From assembly GCA_017404125.1 (NCBI GenBank), contig JAFRCZ010000042.1, positions 1 through 5,922 of the forward strand: a DNA stretch of 5,922 nucleotides. The letters are read 5' to 3'. This stretch comes from Methanobrevibacter sp. (GTDB lineage: Archaea; Methanobacteriota; Methanobacteria; Methanobacteriales; Methanobacteriaceae). Below, piece after piece: positions 1 through 5,807 of the stretch. Made by a program: the position numbers and the translations under genes. The stretch's first letter is position 1. Each line of letters begins with the position of its first letter. Under the pieces are notes generated by a model that saw only the letters and a list, made by a program, of their open reading frames with translations, did not search any database and had not been told where the DNA came from.

Positions 1-60
1 CATGATTTTAATGTCAGTGCCTAATACTTCTTTACCGACTAATTCCTTAACTATTCTCAT
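1..60 (-). CDS. PRC-barrel domain protein, N-terminal fragment
   Basis: Only the first 20 codons are in the window; the gene runs off the left edge. The start ATG is at 60-58, and the reading begins MRIVKELVGKEVLGTDIKIM. A GGAGAG ribosome site at 73-68 lies seven bases upstream and supports this start. The pattern 'V.ELVGKEVLG.D...' is how small archaeal PRC-barrel proteins (about 75-150 residues) usually begin; that fold resembles the RimM C-terminal barrel and the photosynthetic reaction centre H subunit. In methanogens these are cytoplasmic proteins of unclear function, sometimes linked to RNA handling or cell division. It lies on the same strand as the symporter unit, 187 bases after the small peptide gene, so it probably has its own promoter. 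The family call rests on 20 residues and is therefore moderate. Confidence 0.7.
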   Translation of the reverse strand, partial: MRIVKELVGKEVLGTDIKIM

Positions 61-247
61 AAAAAGTCTCTCCAAAATAAGTTTGAAAATTATTTTTAAA
101 ACTAATAAAAGTTTTTTATTTAACAATATTCTTTTTATTTGAAACAATTAATAAAATTTGTGTAAAAATTAGAAAAAAAGAAATTAAAATTACATTAAAA
201 TAAAATAATAAAATTAGAAAAAATAAAAAAGAAAAGATAAAAGAGAA
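61..247. other. AT-rich intergenic region between PRC-barrel gene and symporter unit
   Basis: This is A-rich on the plus strand and T-rich on the minus strand, the strand of both flanking genes. The part next to the peptide gene looks like a U-tract terminator. The part nearer position 60 should carry the promoter of the PRC-barrel gene. Minus-strand T/A-rich candidates lie near 103-112 and 144-158, but neither is a clear TATA box. No credible ORF or RNA gene was seen. Confidence 0.5.
212..245 (-). terminator. U-tract terminator after the symporter unit
   Basis: On the minus strand, just after the stop codon of the small peptide (248-250), the transcript would run through several consecutive T-runs (TCTTTTATCTTTTC, then TTTTTTATTTTTT) without a hairpin. 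Archaeal RNA polymerase terminates at such oligo-T stretches, so this is the likely 3' end of the symporter/peptide transcript. The background is AT-rich, which lowers certainty. Confidence 0.45.
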
Positions 248-361
248 TTAATCTCCTTTATTCCAATTGATTGCACCATAAATAACGCAAACAAGAGTTA
301 TTGCAACCATAAGGATGTAAACACTCCAAATCCATGGGTCTTCTATTCCTAAAACCATCAT
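248..361 (-). CDS. Symporter small accessory protein (37-aa membrane peptide)
   Basis: This short gene reads MMVLGIEDPWIWSVYILMVA, a hydrophobic stretch, then ends YGAINWNKGD. It has one membrane helix (about residues 11-30) after an acidic IEDPW motif, and a polar tail with the motif INWNKGD. The L-G-I-x-D-P/I-W start and the NWNKG end match the peptide family that lies beside SSS transporters in methanogens, known as 'symporter small accessory protein'. It probably sits in the cytoplasmic membrane and assists the transporter, as YjcH-like or KdpF-like peptides are thought to; its exact role is not established. It starts 8 bases after the symporter stop. An AGGTGAT ribosome site overlapping that stop serves it, so the two are almost certainly co-transcribed and translationally coupled. 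Two ATGs stand in tandem (361 and 358), so the product is 37 or 36 residues. Confidence 0.85.
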   Translation of the reverse strand: MMVLGIEDPWIWSVYILMVAITLVCVIYGAINWNKGD

Positions 362-364
362 GAT

Positions 365-371
365 ATCACCT
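365..371 (-). promoter_or_regulatory. Ribosome binding site of the accessory peptide, overlapping symporter stop
   Basis: The minus strand reads TAGGTGATATCATGATG. TAG (372-370) is the symporter stop and AGGTGAT (371-365) is a strong match to the anti-Shine-Dalgarno complement. The G-rich core ends 5 bases before the first ATG and 8 before the second, so both starts are usable. The overlap implies that ribosomes finishing the symporter can start the peptide directly. Confidence 0.7.
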
Positions 372-2022
372 ATTTGGCTCCACTATCAAGACCTTTGAAA
401 GATCTTTCAAGAATCTTTTTATCCATTGGCTGTGTAAGCAAACTTACTACAACAGTGAATATTATAGAAACTGGAATAGCAAATATCATTACGTCAATGG
501 AATACCAAGGCATTACATTGATCAGCATGTCTACGCCAAATATGAATTTACAAATACCCAATCCAGTTGCAGTTTTCTTGAAAACAAATACTAATAAGAA
601 TAAACTAGTAAAAGTACCGGATAAAAGTCCTGCAATAGCTCCTTCTTTTGTAGCACGTTTCCAGAATAAGGCTGCACAGTAAACCGGCAAGAATGCTGCT
701 GCACATAATCCCATAAATAGGGAAGTTCCTAATGCAACAATGCTTCCAGGCAATGATAAACCAATAATCAATGATAAGACTACAGCAATCAAAATACCTA
801 ATTGGCTGATTGAAATAAATCCGATTTTGGTCTCTTTAATTGATTTTGTAGCAATTTCGGCATCAGTGTACTCATCACTATCTCCTTTGTTTTTAAGCGC
901 ATCCACAATATCGTGTCCAAGAGCTGTACCTTGAGTGTGGTATTGGGAACTTAAAGTGGACATAGCTGCTGCAAGCAATGAAAGCAAGAAGATGTATACA
1001 AACCATTCCGGAAGTGCAGTTGAAATGAATGTTGGAATGATTGAATCCATATTTCCACCAACATAGTCAATAGCTATTTGTCCAAAGTTCTGATAGAAGT
1101 ATACATTACATAATGAACCTACAACATATGCGCTACCAGTCATTACAAAGATAAATACAGCACCGATTAAAAGGGATCTGTGCAATTCTTTGTCAGATTT
1201 TACAGTCATGAATCTTACTGCAAGCTGTGGTTGAGCCAATGCACCGATACCTACACCCATAATGGTTGTAGTTACAAGTGACCACCAGAACGGGCTTCCA
1301 AGTTTAGGGAAGCTTGTCCAACCGGTACCACCTTCAGCGATAGCATCAGCAGGATATAAGTGAGCCATATTGGTAAGTGCAGTGTTTGCTTCAGTCACTC
1401 CACCTAAAATCCAGTAAATGAATACGAGCAAAATCAACATTCCGATAAACATGATACTTCCTTGGAGCGCATCAGTATACATAACCCCTTTTAATCCACC
1501 GAACAATACATATCCGCAGATTACAATTGCGAGAACCAAAAGAGCTACATTAAAGTCAAGCAATAAGGAAGATTCCATAAATCTTGCTGCACCGATAAGC
1601 ACTACCGCTGCGTAGATAGGCATAGCACAGAAGATTAAAATTCCACTAAAGTACTGTATGAATTTACTATTGAACCTACGACCTAAAAACTCTGGGAAAG
1701 TAAGGGATCCGAGGTTTTTACCCATTCTTCTTGTTCTTTTACCAAAGAATACAAATGCAATGAATATTCCTATGAGGATATTCAAGAATGCAAGCCATAG
1801 TATACCCATACCATATTTACCTGCAACTCCTCCGAAACCGACAATAGCTGCTGTTGAAATGAAGGTAGCCCCATAACTCAATGCCATGATGTATGGGTGA
1901 GTTTGTCTACCTGCAACCATAAAGTCTTCAGAGGAATTTGTTCTTTTCCAAGCAAGGTATCCGACATACCCCACCATAAGGAAGTAAACGATAAACACAA
2001 TTCCTAGTAAAAAATAATCCAT
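370..2022 (-). CDS. Sodium:solute symporter (SSS family)
   Basis: This 550-residue integral membrane protein imports a solute with Na+. Family hallmarks are the SEDFMVAGR motif (31-39), the FPEFLGRRF loop (109-117), GGLKGVMYTDALQG after helix 5 (175-188), AAAMSTLSSQ (351-360), and LFWKRATKEGAIAG (452-465). S355/T356 align with the Na+-binding Ser/Thr of helix 8 in PutP. About 13 hydrophobic helices can be counted, with an extracellular N-terminus and the usual LeuT-type fold expected. A charged cytoplasmic loop lies near 375-399. Length is normal for the family. The ATG at 2022 has an AGAGGT ribosome site at 2034-2029. The substrate cannot be read from sequence: relatives are often labelled pantothenate or proline symporters, but acetate or another carboxylate is equally possible. 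It forms a unit with the 37-residue accessory peptide and diverges from the PaaK-type ligase gene. Confidence 0.9.
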   Translation of the reverse strand: MDYFLLGIVFIVYFLMVGYVGYLAWKRTNSSEDFMVAGRQTHPYIMALSYGATFISTAAIVGFGGVAGKYGMGILWLAFLNILIGIFIAFVFFGKRTRRMGKNLGSLTFPEFLGRRFNSKFIQYFSGILIFCAMPIYAAVVLIGAARFMESSLLLDFNVALLVLAIVICGYVLFGGLKGVMYTDALQGSIMFIGMLILLVFIYWILGGVTEANTALTNMAHLYPADAIAEGGTGWTSFPKLGSPFWWSLVTTTIMGVGIGALAQPQLAVRFMTVKSDKELHRSLLIGAVFIFVMTGSAYVVGSLCNVYFYQNFGQIAIDYVGGNMDSIIPTFISTALPEWFVYIFLLSLLAAAMSTLSSQYHTQGTALGHDIVDALKNKGDSDEYTDAEIATKSIKETKIGFISISQLGILIAVVLSLIIGLSLPGSIVALGTSLFMGLCAAAFLPVYCAALFWKRATKEGAIAGLLSGTFTSLFLLVFVFKKTATGLGICKFIFGVDMLINVMPWYSIDVMIFAIPVSIIFTVVVSLLTQPMDKKILERSFKGLDSGAK

Positions 2023-2066
2023 TTAATAACCTCTAAATAAAAGTTTAAATTTGAAAATATTTATTG

Positions 2067-2118
2067 AATATTAAAAAATAATATTAAAGAATAATATTAA
2101 AAATCAGTAAAATATTAA
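2067..2118. repeat. AATATTAA short repeats in the symporter leader
   Basis: AATATTAA occurs at 2067-2074, 2080-2087, 2093-2100 and 2111-2118. The middle two lie within an exact tandem AATAATATTAAA (2077-2088 and 2090-2101, period 13). The cluster falls between the predicted symporter TATA box and its start codon. AATATT is self-complementary, so a regulator site is possible, but low-complexity AT sequence produces such repeats easily. Confidence 0.4.
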
Positions 2119-2155
2119 TAAAATAATTTTACACATTAATTTTTAATTTATATTA

Positions 2156-2168
2156 TATATAAATTTTT
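2156..2168 (-). promoter_or_regulatory. BRE/TATA box for the symporter unit
   Basis: The minus strand from 2168 to 2156 reads AAAAATTTATATA, a full match to the methanogen box A consensus AAANNTTTATATA. The A-run forms the TFB recognition element and TTTATATA (2163-2156) the TBP site. Transcription would start roughly 22-25 bases downstream, near 2135, giving a leader of about 110 bases before the ATG at 2022. The core is partly symmetric, so weak activity on the plus strand is conceivable. Confidence 0.55.
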
Positions 2169-2409
2169 TTAGTATATCATTAATATCCATCATTAAAATA
2201 AAATATTAGAACCTAATTAAGCCTTAATAAAGTTAATTAATTATTAAAATGAATTATTTAAAAAAATAAAAACTAAAATGTATAGAAATGAACAAAAATA
2301 TACATTTAAAACAATTAATGGAGATTTTGAAATATTACATTTATTAATGATTAAAAATAAATTTAATTATGTTAAAAATAATAAAAGTTGGAATAATACA
2401 ATAATTTTA

Positions 2410-2418
2410 ATTTTTATA
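2410..2418 (+). promoter_or_regulatory. Possible TATA box for the ligase/ACT operon
   Basis: ATTTTTATA within a T-rich run is the best-placed TATA-like element upstream of the ligase. A start about 25 bases downstream would give a leader of roughly 30 bases before the ATG at 2473. The match is weak, and AT-rich surroundings offer alternatives further upstream, for example the TATATATAAA near 2153-2163. Confidence 0.28.
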
Positions 2419-2472
2419 GAATTAACTTAAATGATTACTCAAAAGACATATTAAAAATCATGGAGAAATTAT

Positions 2473-3774
2473 ATGATTTGGAACGAAAATGCAGAATGTA
2501 TGGGAAGGCAAGAGAAAGAAGAGATGCAGCTTGCCCTACTCCAAAAGCAAGTAAAGAGAGTTTATGAGAATGTGCCATTCTACAAGAAAAAGTTTGATGA
2601 TGCAGGATTCCATCCAGATGACTTGAAAACACTTGAAGATATTGAGAAAATTCCATTTACAACTAAAGCCGATTTAAGGGAAGCTTATCCCTTTGGATTA
2701 TTTGCAGTCGGAGAAGACGACATTGTAGAAATCCACAGTACATCTGGAACTACTGGAACCCCTGTAGTATCCGGTTACACCCAAAAGGATATTGACATTT
2801 GGGGAGAGTGCACTGCAAGAGCTATTGCAATGGCTGGAGGAGATAAGAACTCTAAAATCCAAAATTCATACGGTTATGGATTATTCACTGGAGGATTTGG
2901 AATTGACCATGGTGCAAAGGCTATGGGGGCCACTGTCATACCAATGTCTGCAGGAAACACTGCAAGACAATTGAAGATCATGGAGGATTTCCAAAGCGAC
3001 ATCCTTACCTGCACCCCATCTTATGCAATGTACTTGGCAGAATCTCTTGAAAAAGAAGGATTCACAGCAGACAATATCAGTTTGCATGGAGGTATCTTCG
3101 GAGCAGAAATGTGGACTGAAGAAATGAGAAAAAGCCTAGAGGAAAAGCTTGGCATCACTGCACATAACATTTATGGATTAACTGAATTGATGGGTCCTGG
3201 AGTTGCTACTGAATGCAAATACCAAACCGGTCTGCATATTCAGGAAGACCACTTCTATCCTGAAATCATTGACTCTGAAACCGGCGAAACCTTAGAGGAT
3301 GGGCAAAAGGGAGAATTGGTTTTAACCAACCTTACAAGAGAAGGAATGCCAGTTATCAGATTCAGAACAAAAGACATTACTGCACTTAGAAGAGACGACT
3401 GTCCTTGTGGAAGAACCACTGTAAGAATGGATAGGATTACAGGAAGAAGCGACGACATGCTAAAAATCAAAGGTGTTATGGTTTACCCATCTCAAATCGA
3501 AGCAGCTATTTTGCAAATTGATGGATTGACTGCAAACTATCAAATTCATGTATCAAGACCTCACACCCTTGATGAAATAGAAGTCAAAGTGGAAACTTCA
3601 CCAGAAGTTTTCTCAGATGAAATGAAAAAGATAGAAGAGTTTGAAAGAAAAATAGCTAAGGAAATCCAAAGTGCAATTGGAATTAGTGTTGACGTGACTT
3701 TAGTAGAGCCGGAATCCTTGCCTAGAAGTGAAGGAAAAGCTATTAGAGTGATTGATGAGAGGAACTTTGATTAA
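2473..3774 (+). CDS. PaaK-family adenylate-forming ligase (phenylacetate-CoA ligase / F390 synthetase-like)
   Basis: This 433-residue cytoplasmic enzyme belongs to the ANL superfamily, which activates a carboxylate with ATP to an acyl-AMP and usually transfers it to CoA. Visible motifs are the phosphate loop [10 protein letters not shown] (88-97), the adenine-site YGLTE (234-238), RFRTKD (296-301), a CPCGR turn (310-314) typical of PaaK proteins, the hinge [11 protein letters not shown] (324-334), and a C-terminal PRSEGKA with the catalytic lysine at 422. No signal peptide is present. The start has GGAG at 2462-2465, seven bases upstream. In Methanobacteriales this family is often named coenzyme F390 synthetase (FtsA), which adenylates F420. 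Length and the adjacent ACT gene fit the phenylacetate-CoA ligase branch that accompanies indolepyruvate oxidoreductase (IorAB) better, but no iorAB lies in the window. Substrate remains open: aryl acetates, branched-chain acids or F420. Confidence 0.87.
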   Translation: MIWNENAECMGRQEKEEMQLALLQKQVKRVYENVPFYKKKFDDAGFHPDDLKTLEDIEKIPFTTKADLREAYPFGLFAVGEDDIVEIHSTSGTTGTPVVSGYTQKDIDIWGECTARAIAMAGGDKNSKIQNSYGYGLFTGGFGIDHGAKAMGATVIPMSAGNTARQLKIMEDFQSDILTCTPSYAMYLAESLEKEGFTADNISLHGGIFGAEMWTEEMRKSLEEKLGITAHNIYGLTELMGPGVATECKYQTGLHIQEDHFYPEIIDSETGETLEDGQKGELVLTNLTREGMPVIRFRTKDITALRRDDCPCGRTTVRMDRITGRSDDMLKIKGVMVYPSQIEAAILQIDGLTANYQIHVSRPHTLDEIEVKVETSPEVFSDEMKKIEEFERKIAKEIQSAIGISVDVTLVEPESLPRSEGKAIRVIDERNFD

Positions 3775-3796
3775 ATAATAATTACGAGATGATATT

Positions 3797-4228
3797 ATGA
3801 GCGTAAAACAACTTTCCGTATTTCTTGAAAACAAAGAGGGAAAATTAAAAAAAGCTGTTAATGCAATGTCACAGGCAGGCGTTAATATCAGAGCGCTTTC
3901 CATTGCAGACAGCTCCAAATATGGAATTTTAAGATTAATCGTTTCAGACAATGAAACAGCAATAGATGCATTAAGATCAGAAAAATTCACAGTTAAGGAG
4001 ACTGATGTGATTGTTGTAGGGGTAAAAGACGAACCAAACGGATTGAACACAATGCTTGAGATCTTAGAAAAGGAAAGCATTAATGTTGAATACCTTTATG
4101 CATTCGTCAGCTCCAAGACTGATGAAGCTATTGTTGTCGTTAAAATAGAAAACTATGAAGATGGAGTAAAAGCACTTCAAGATGCAGGTGCAAACCTCTT
4201 ATCCAAAGAAGATTTAGCCGAATTATAA
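3797..4228 (+). CDS. Tandem ACT-domain regulatory protein
   Basis: This 143-residue cytoplasmic protein consists of two ACT domains, about residues 3-68 and 71-140, with no catalytic domain. The first shows the beta-alpha-beta pattern KQLSVFLENKEGKL, then a helix and GVNIRALSI; the second repeats it with VIVVGVKDEPNGL and SINVEYLYAF. The turn after the first strand of each repeat (ENKEGKL, KDEPNGL) is where ACT domains bind amino acids at the dimer interface. Stand-alone double-ACT proteins of this type commonly sit beside PaaK-type ligases and indolepyruvate oxidoreductase genes. It probably senses an amino acid, perhaps aromatic or branched-chain, and tunes the ligase or pathway; this is inferred. 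The gene begins 22 bases after the ligase stop with GAGATGAT (3786-3793) as ribosome site, so both form one operon. Confidence 0.88.
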   Translation: MSVKQLSVFLENKEGKLKKAVNAMSQAGVNIRALSIADSSKYGILRLIVSDNETAIDALRSEKFTVKETDVIVVGVKDEPNGLNTMLEILEKESINVEYLYAFVSSKTDEAIVVVKIENYEDGVKALQDAGANLLSKEDLAEL

Positions 4229-4230
4229 AT

Positions 4231-4250
4231 CTTCTTACTTTATTTTTTTT
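4231..4250 (+). terminator. U-tract terminator after the ACT gene
   Basis: Directly after the ACT stop codon (4226-4228) the plus strand reads CTTCTTACTTTATTTTTTTT, ending in eight T residues. This is a standard archaeal oligo-T termination signal with no clear hairpin. It ends the ligase/ACT transcript before the convergent gene on the other strand. Confidence 0.6.
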
Positions 4251-4281
4251 ATGAATCTTAAAATAGTTCGTATGATATAAA

Positions 4282-4340
4282 ATAAAAAAATTTAAAATAA
4301 AAAAGAATTAAAAATAAAAAAAGAATTAAAAAGAATAAAG
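4282..4340 (-). terminator. U-tract terminator for the membrane-anchored protein gene
   Basis: The plus strand is A-rich (AATAAAAAAATTT and two copies of AAAAGAATTAAAA at 4301-4313 and 4319-4331). A leftward transcript leaving the stop codon at 4346-4348 therefore meets repeated T-runs. Together with the T-run at 4242-4250 this makes a convergent, two-way terminator zone. The two 13-base copies, 18 bases apart, are probably low-complexity sequence. Confidence 0.45.
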
Positions 4341-4345
4341 AATAT

Positions 4346-4735
4346 TTAGTTAGGTATTACAGTCACATTAGCTGGACAAACACATCCTTCATACCTGTCA
4401 TCGCCAGCAAAAGTAAAATCACCATAATAATTATCCTTGCCTGCATCCGGCAGGTATTCCACATTTTCAATGACAAACTCGCCATTTTCATCCGTTTGAG
4501 TACATACTAATGTTCCCATTTGATAACCTGGCTTATGGAATGTGATTGTTTTATTAGCTACTGGAAAACCATAGGCATCATTCAATACCCCTGAAAAAGA
4601 TCCATTCTCCGGAACTTCAGTAGCATTCAATACAATATATGTGGGATTTGCATTGTTAAACTGGAACCAAAACACACCTATGCAAATCACCAAACCTATA
4701 AGCAGAAGCAAGAAATAATAACTTTCCCTTTCCAT
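4346..4735 (-). CDS. Membrane-anchored extracytoplasmic beta-sandwich protein (hypothetical)
   Basis: This 129-residue protein begins with a short charged MERES segment and a hydrophobic helix (about 7-25), read as an uncleaved signal anchor. The remaining hundred residues would face outside. They contain GSFSGVLNDAYGFPVANKTI (45-64), TQTDENGEFVIENV (79-92) and YGDFTFAGDDRYEGC (104-118), the strand-turn pattern of carboxypeptidase-regulatory-like or Ig-like beta-sandwich domains. The same pattern occurs in repeats of Methanobrevibacter adhesin-like surface proteins, so this could be a one-domain relative. Three cysteines (78, 118, 120) could form a disulfide or bind a ligand. N-x-T/S sites at 37, 44, 61 and 123 are possible glycosylation points. 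AGGTGG at 4745-4740 fixes the ATG. It follows cbiK by 73 bases on the same strand; whether they share a transcript is uncertain. No specific function is recognised. Confidence 0.75.
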   Translation of the reverse strand: MERESYYFLLLLIGLVICIGVFWFQFNNANPTYIVLNATEVPENGSFSGVLNDAYGFPVANKTITFHKPGYQMGTLVCTQTDENGEFVIENVEYLPDAGKDNYYGDFTFAGDDRYEGCVCPANVTVIPN

Positions 4736-4781
4736 TCAACCACCTTAAAATTAAAAAGAATCAAAATGAAAAATTAACAAG

Positions 4782-4807
4782 CCAAATTTTTAAGAATAAA
4801 TATTTGG
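4782..4807 (-). terminator. Inverted repeat after cbiK, possible terminator
   Basis: CCAAAT (4782-4787) and ATTTGG (4802-4807) form a six-base stem around a 14-base AT loop. The dyad begins 1 base beyond the cbiK stop codon (4811-4809). On the minus strand it is followed within about 12 bases by TTAATTTTTC. It may end or attenuate the cbiK transcript, or stabilise its 3' end, before the membrane-anchored protein gene. Confidence 0.35.
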
Positions 4808-4808
4808 A

Positions 4809-5597
4809 TTAATTCAATCCATCAATAACCTTTTGAATGTGTTTTATGTAGACATCCCTAATCTCTTTTGATTGGGCTAATCCTTCTACAACACATTCCA
4901 CTTCATAGCCTTCAGCTGCAAACATTGATTTCCAGGAATCCTCTTCATCTCCAGCCATATCATTTTGAGCATGATCTCCAGCCACAACCATTAAAGGTTT
5001 CAATACAATCTTTTTATAATCCCCTTCCTTAACCATAGCTAAAACATCATCATAATCAGGCTTTGCTTCAACAGTACCAATATAATAATTTTCAAATCCC
5101 TTTTCCTTTAACATGGATTGCAATTTGGTATAAACCATATTACTTTCAGCAGGAGATCCATGACCCATATAGACAACAGCAGTATCATCACTATAGTCCT
5201 CTTTGCCTGTAATACTTGCAATCAAATCTTCAAAGTCTTCATCAGTAATTAATAAAGGATCAGCAATTGAAATATTTTCAAACCTGTCCTTGAATCCTTC
5301 AACAACATCTAAAATCTTGAAATGATATTCAGTTCCATCCATTACGTGAGTCGGTTGGATAATGACGTTTTTAATGCCGTCATCGAGTGCCCTTTCCAAT
5401 GCCTCTTTAACATTGTCAATAGCTAAATCATCACGTTTTTTCAATATATTTATTACCATCTGACTGGTATATGCCCTTCTGACATCATAATCGGAAAATG
5501 AATCCCTAATGTCATCTTCAATAGCTCCAATGGTAAGAGATCTGTTATTATTGTAAGAAGTTCCAAAGCTTACTACTAAAATAATTGTATCATCCAT
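4809..5597 (-). CDS. cbiK: Sirohydrochlorin cobaltochelatase, CbiK type
   Basis: This 262-residue enzyme inserts Co2+ into sirohydrochlorin in the anaerobic cobamide pathway; relatives can also take Ni2+ or Fe2+. The length and two-lobe layout match class II chelatases of the CbiK family. The N-terminal lobe opens with ILVVSFGTSYNNNR (6-19), then RRAYTSQMV (40-48) and QPTHVMDGTEYH (81-92). The second lobe has YMGHGSP with His146, TVEAKP with Glu178, and AGDHAQNDMAG with His209; these correspond to the metal-binding His145, Glu175 and His207 of Salmonella CbiK. No signal peptide is present, so it is cytoplasmic, unlike periplasmic CbiK forms of some bacteria. AAGGATGAT (5609-5602) precedes the ATG. 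In methanogens its product could feed MtrA's cobamide, or, if nickel is used, coenzyme F430; which one cannot be decided here. No other cobamide gene is in the window. Confidence 0.92.
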   Translation of the reverse strand: MDDTIILVVSFGTSYNNNRSLTIGAIEDDIRDSFSDYDVRRAYTSQMVINILKKRDDLAIDNVKEALERALDDGIKNVIIQPTHVMDGTEYHFKILDVVEGFKDRFENISIADPLLITDEDFEDLIASITGKEDYSDDTAVVYMGHGSPAESNMVYTKLQSMLKEKGFENYYIGTVEAKPDYDDVLAMVKEGDYKKIVLKPLMVVAGDHAQNDMAGDEEDSWKSMFAAEGYEVECVVEGLAQSKEIRDVYIKHIQKVIDGLN

Positions 5598-5627
5598 ATT
5601 ATCATCCTTAAAGATATTACTTAAAGC

Positions 5628-5657
5628 AATAAATTAACAAATAAGTAATAAATTAAC
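5628..5657. repeat. Direct repeat AATAAATTAAC in the cbiK leader
   Basis: AATAAATTAAC occurs at 5628-5638 and 5647-5657, a period of 19 bases. It partly overlaps the degenerate palindromic motif at 5643-5653. It lies within the expected 5' untranslated region of cbiK. Confidence 0.45.
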
Positions 5658-5671
5658 TAAATAAAATTAAG

Positions 5672-5685
5672 CTTTCTAAAGAAAG
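5672..5685. promoter_or_regulatory. CTTTCT-AA-AGAAAG dyad upstream of cbiK
   Basis: A six-base perfect inverted repeat has a two-base centre, extended with two mismatches to 5667-5690. It is G+C-richer than its surroundings and lies about 75-88 bases before the cbiK ATG. If the TATA-like element at 5692-5701 is used, the dyad overlaps the expected start of transcription, a usual place for an archaeal repressor operator. It is not related in sequence to the AAGTATTACTT motif. Confidence 0.35.
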
Positions 5686-5691
5686 ATTTAA

Positions 5692-5701
5692 TTATATTAA
5701 A
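5692..5701 (-). promoter_or_regulatory. Possible TATA box for cbiK
   Basis: The minus strand reads TTTAATATAA from 5701 to 5692. A start about 25 bases downstream (near 5670) would give a leader of about 70 bases. The match to TTTATATA is imperfect and the region is AT-rich. Confidence 0.28.
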
Positions 5702-5807
5702 CTATACTTTATTTTAAGAAATATTTAAAAATATTGATATTCAATTCAAAGAAATAAAAAAACTTAAGGAAAAGCAACATAATACAAAAACAGCTAATTT
5801 TTTAAAA

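Larger units (their letters stand above)
2023..2472. other. 450-bp divergent intergenic region
   Basis: This extremely AT-rich spacer separates the leftward symporter from the rightward ligase gene. It contains a consensus methanogen promoter on the minus strand near 2156-2168, a set of AATATTAA repeats in the symporter leader, and a weaker plus-strand TATA-like site near 2410. A 50-codon open frame (2278-2430, plus) has no ribosome site and a composition (Asn, Lys, Ile, Phe, Tyr, Leu) expected from translating AT-rich noncoding DNA, so it is not called as a gene. Nothing resembling an RNA gene was recognised. Confidence 0.6.

Noticed and set aside
374..1876. Several plus-strand open frames of 64-102 codons opposite the symporter
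   Set aside because: They are antisense to a gene with unmistakable SSS motifs, lack ribosome sites, and have no recognisable domains.
2023..2472. tRNA, riboswitch or other structured RNA in the divergent region
   Set aside because: G+C is too low for stable stems, no tRNA-like T-loop or acceptor pattern is seen, and no known riboswitch core was recognised.
2435..3470. Minus-strand frames (2435-2656, 2881-3087, 3255-3470) and a plus frame at 2792-2974 overlapping the ligase
   Set aside because: All lie within the ligase gene or across its start in other frames, with no family resemblance; the ligase explains the sequence.
3700..4080. 126-codon minus-strand frame across the ligase/ACT junction
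   Set aside because: It is antisense to two well-supported genes, its product shows no domain pattern, and it has no ribosome site.
4301..4331. Two AAAAGAATTAAAA copies as a regulatory repeat
   Set aside because: They lie in a convergent terminator zone of near-homopolymer A/T sequence, where such repeats arise readily; no promoter is expected there.
4354..4360. GTATTAC resembling the right-edge palindrome core
   Set aside because: It lies within the last codons of the membrane-anchored protein gene, and its flanks do not match the AA...TT arms.
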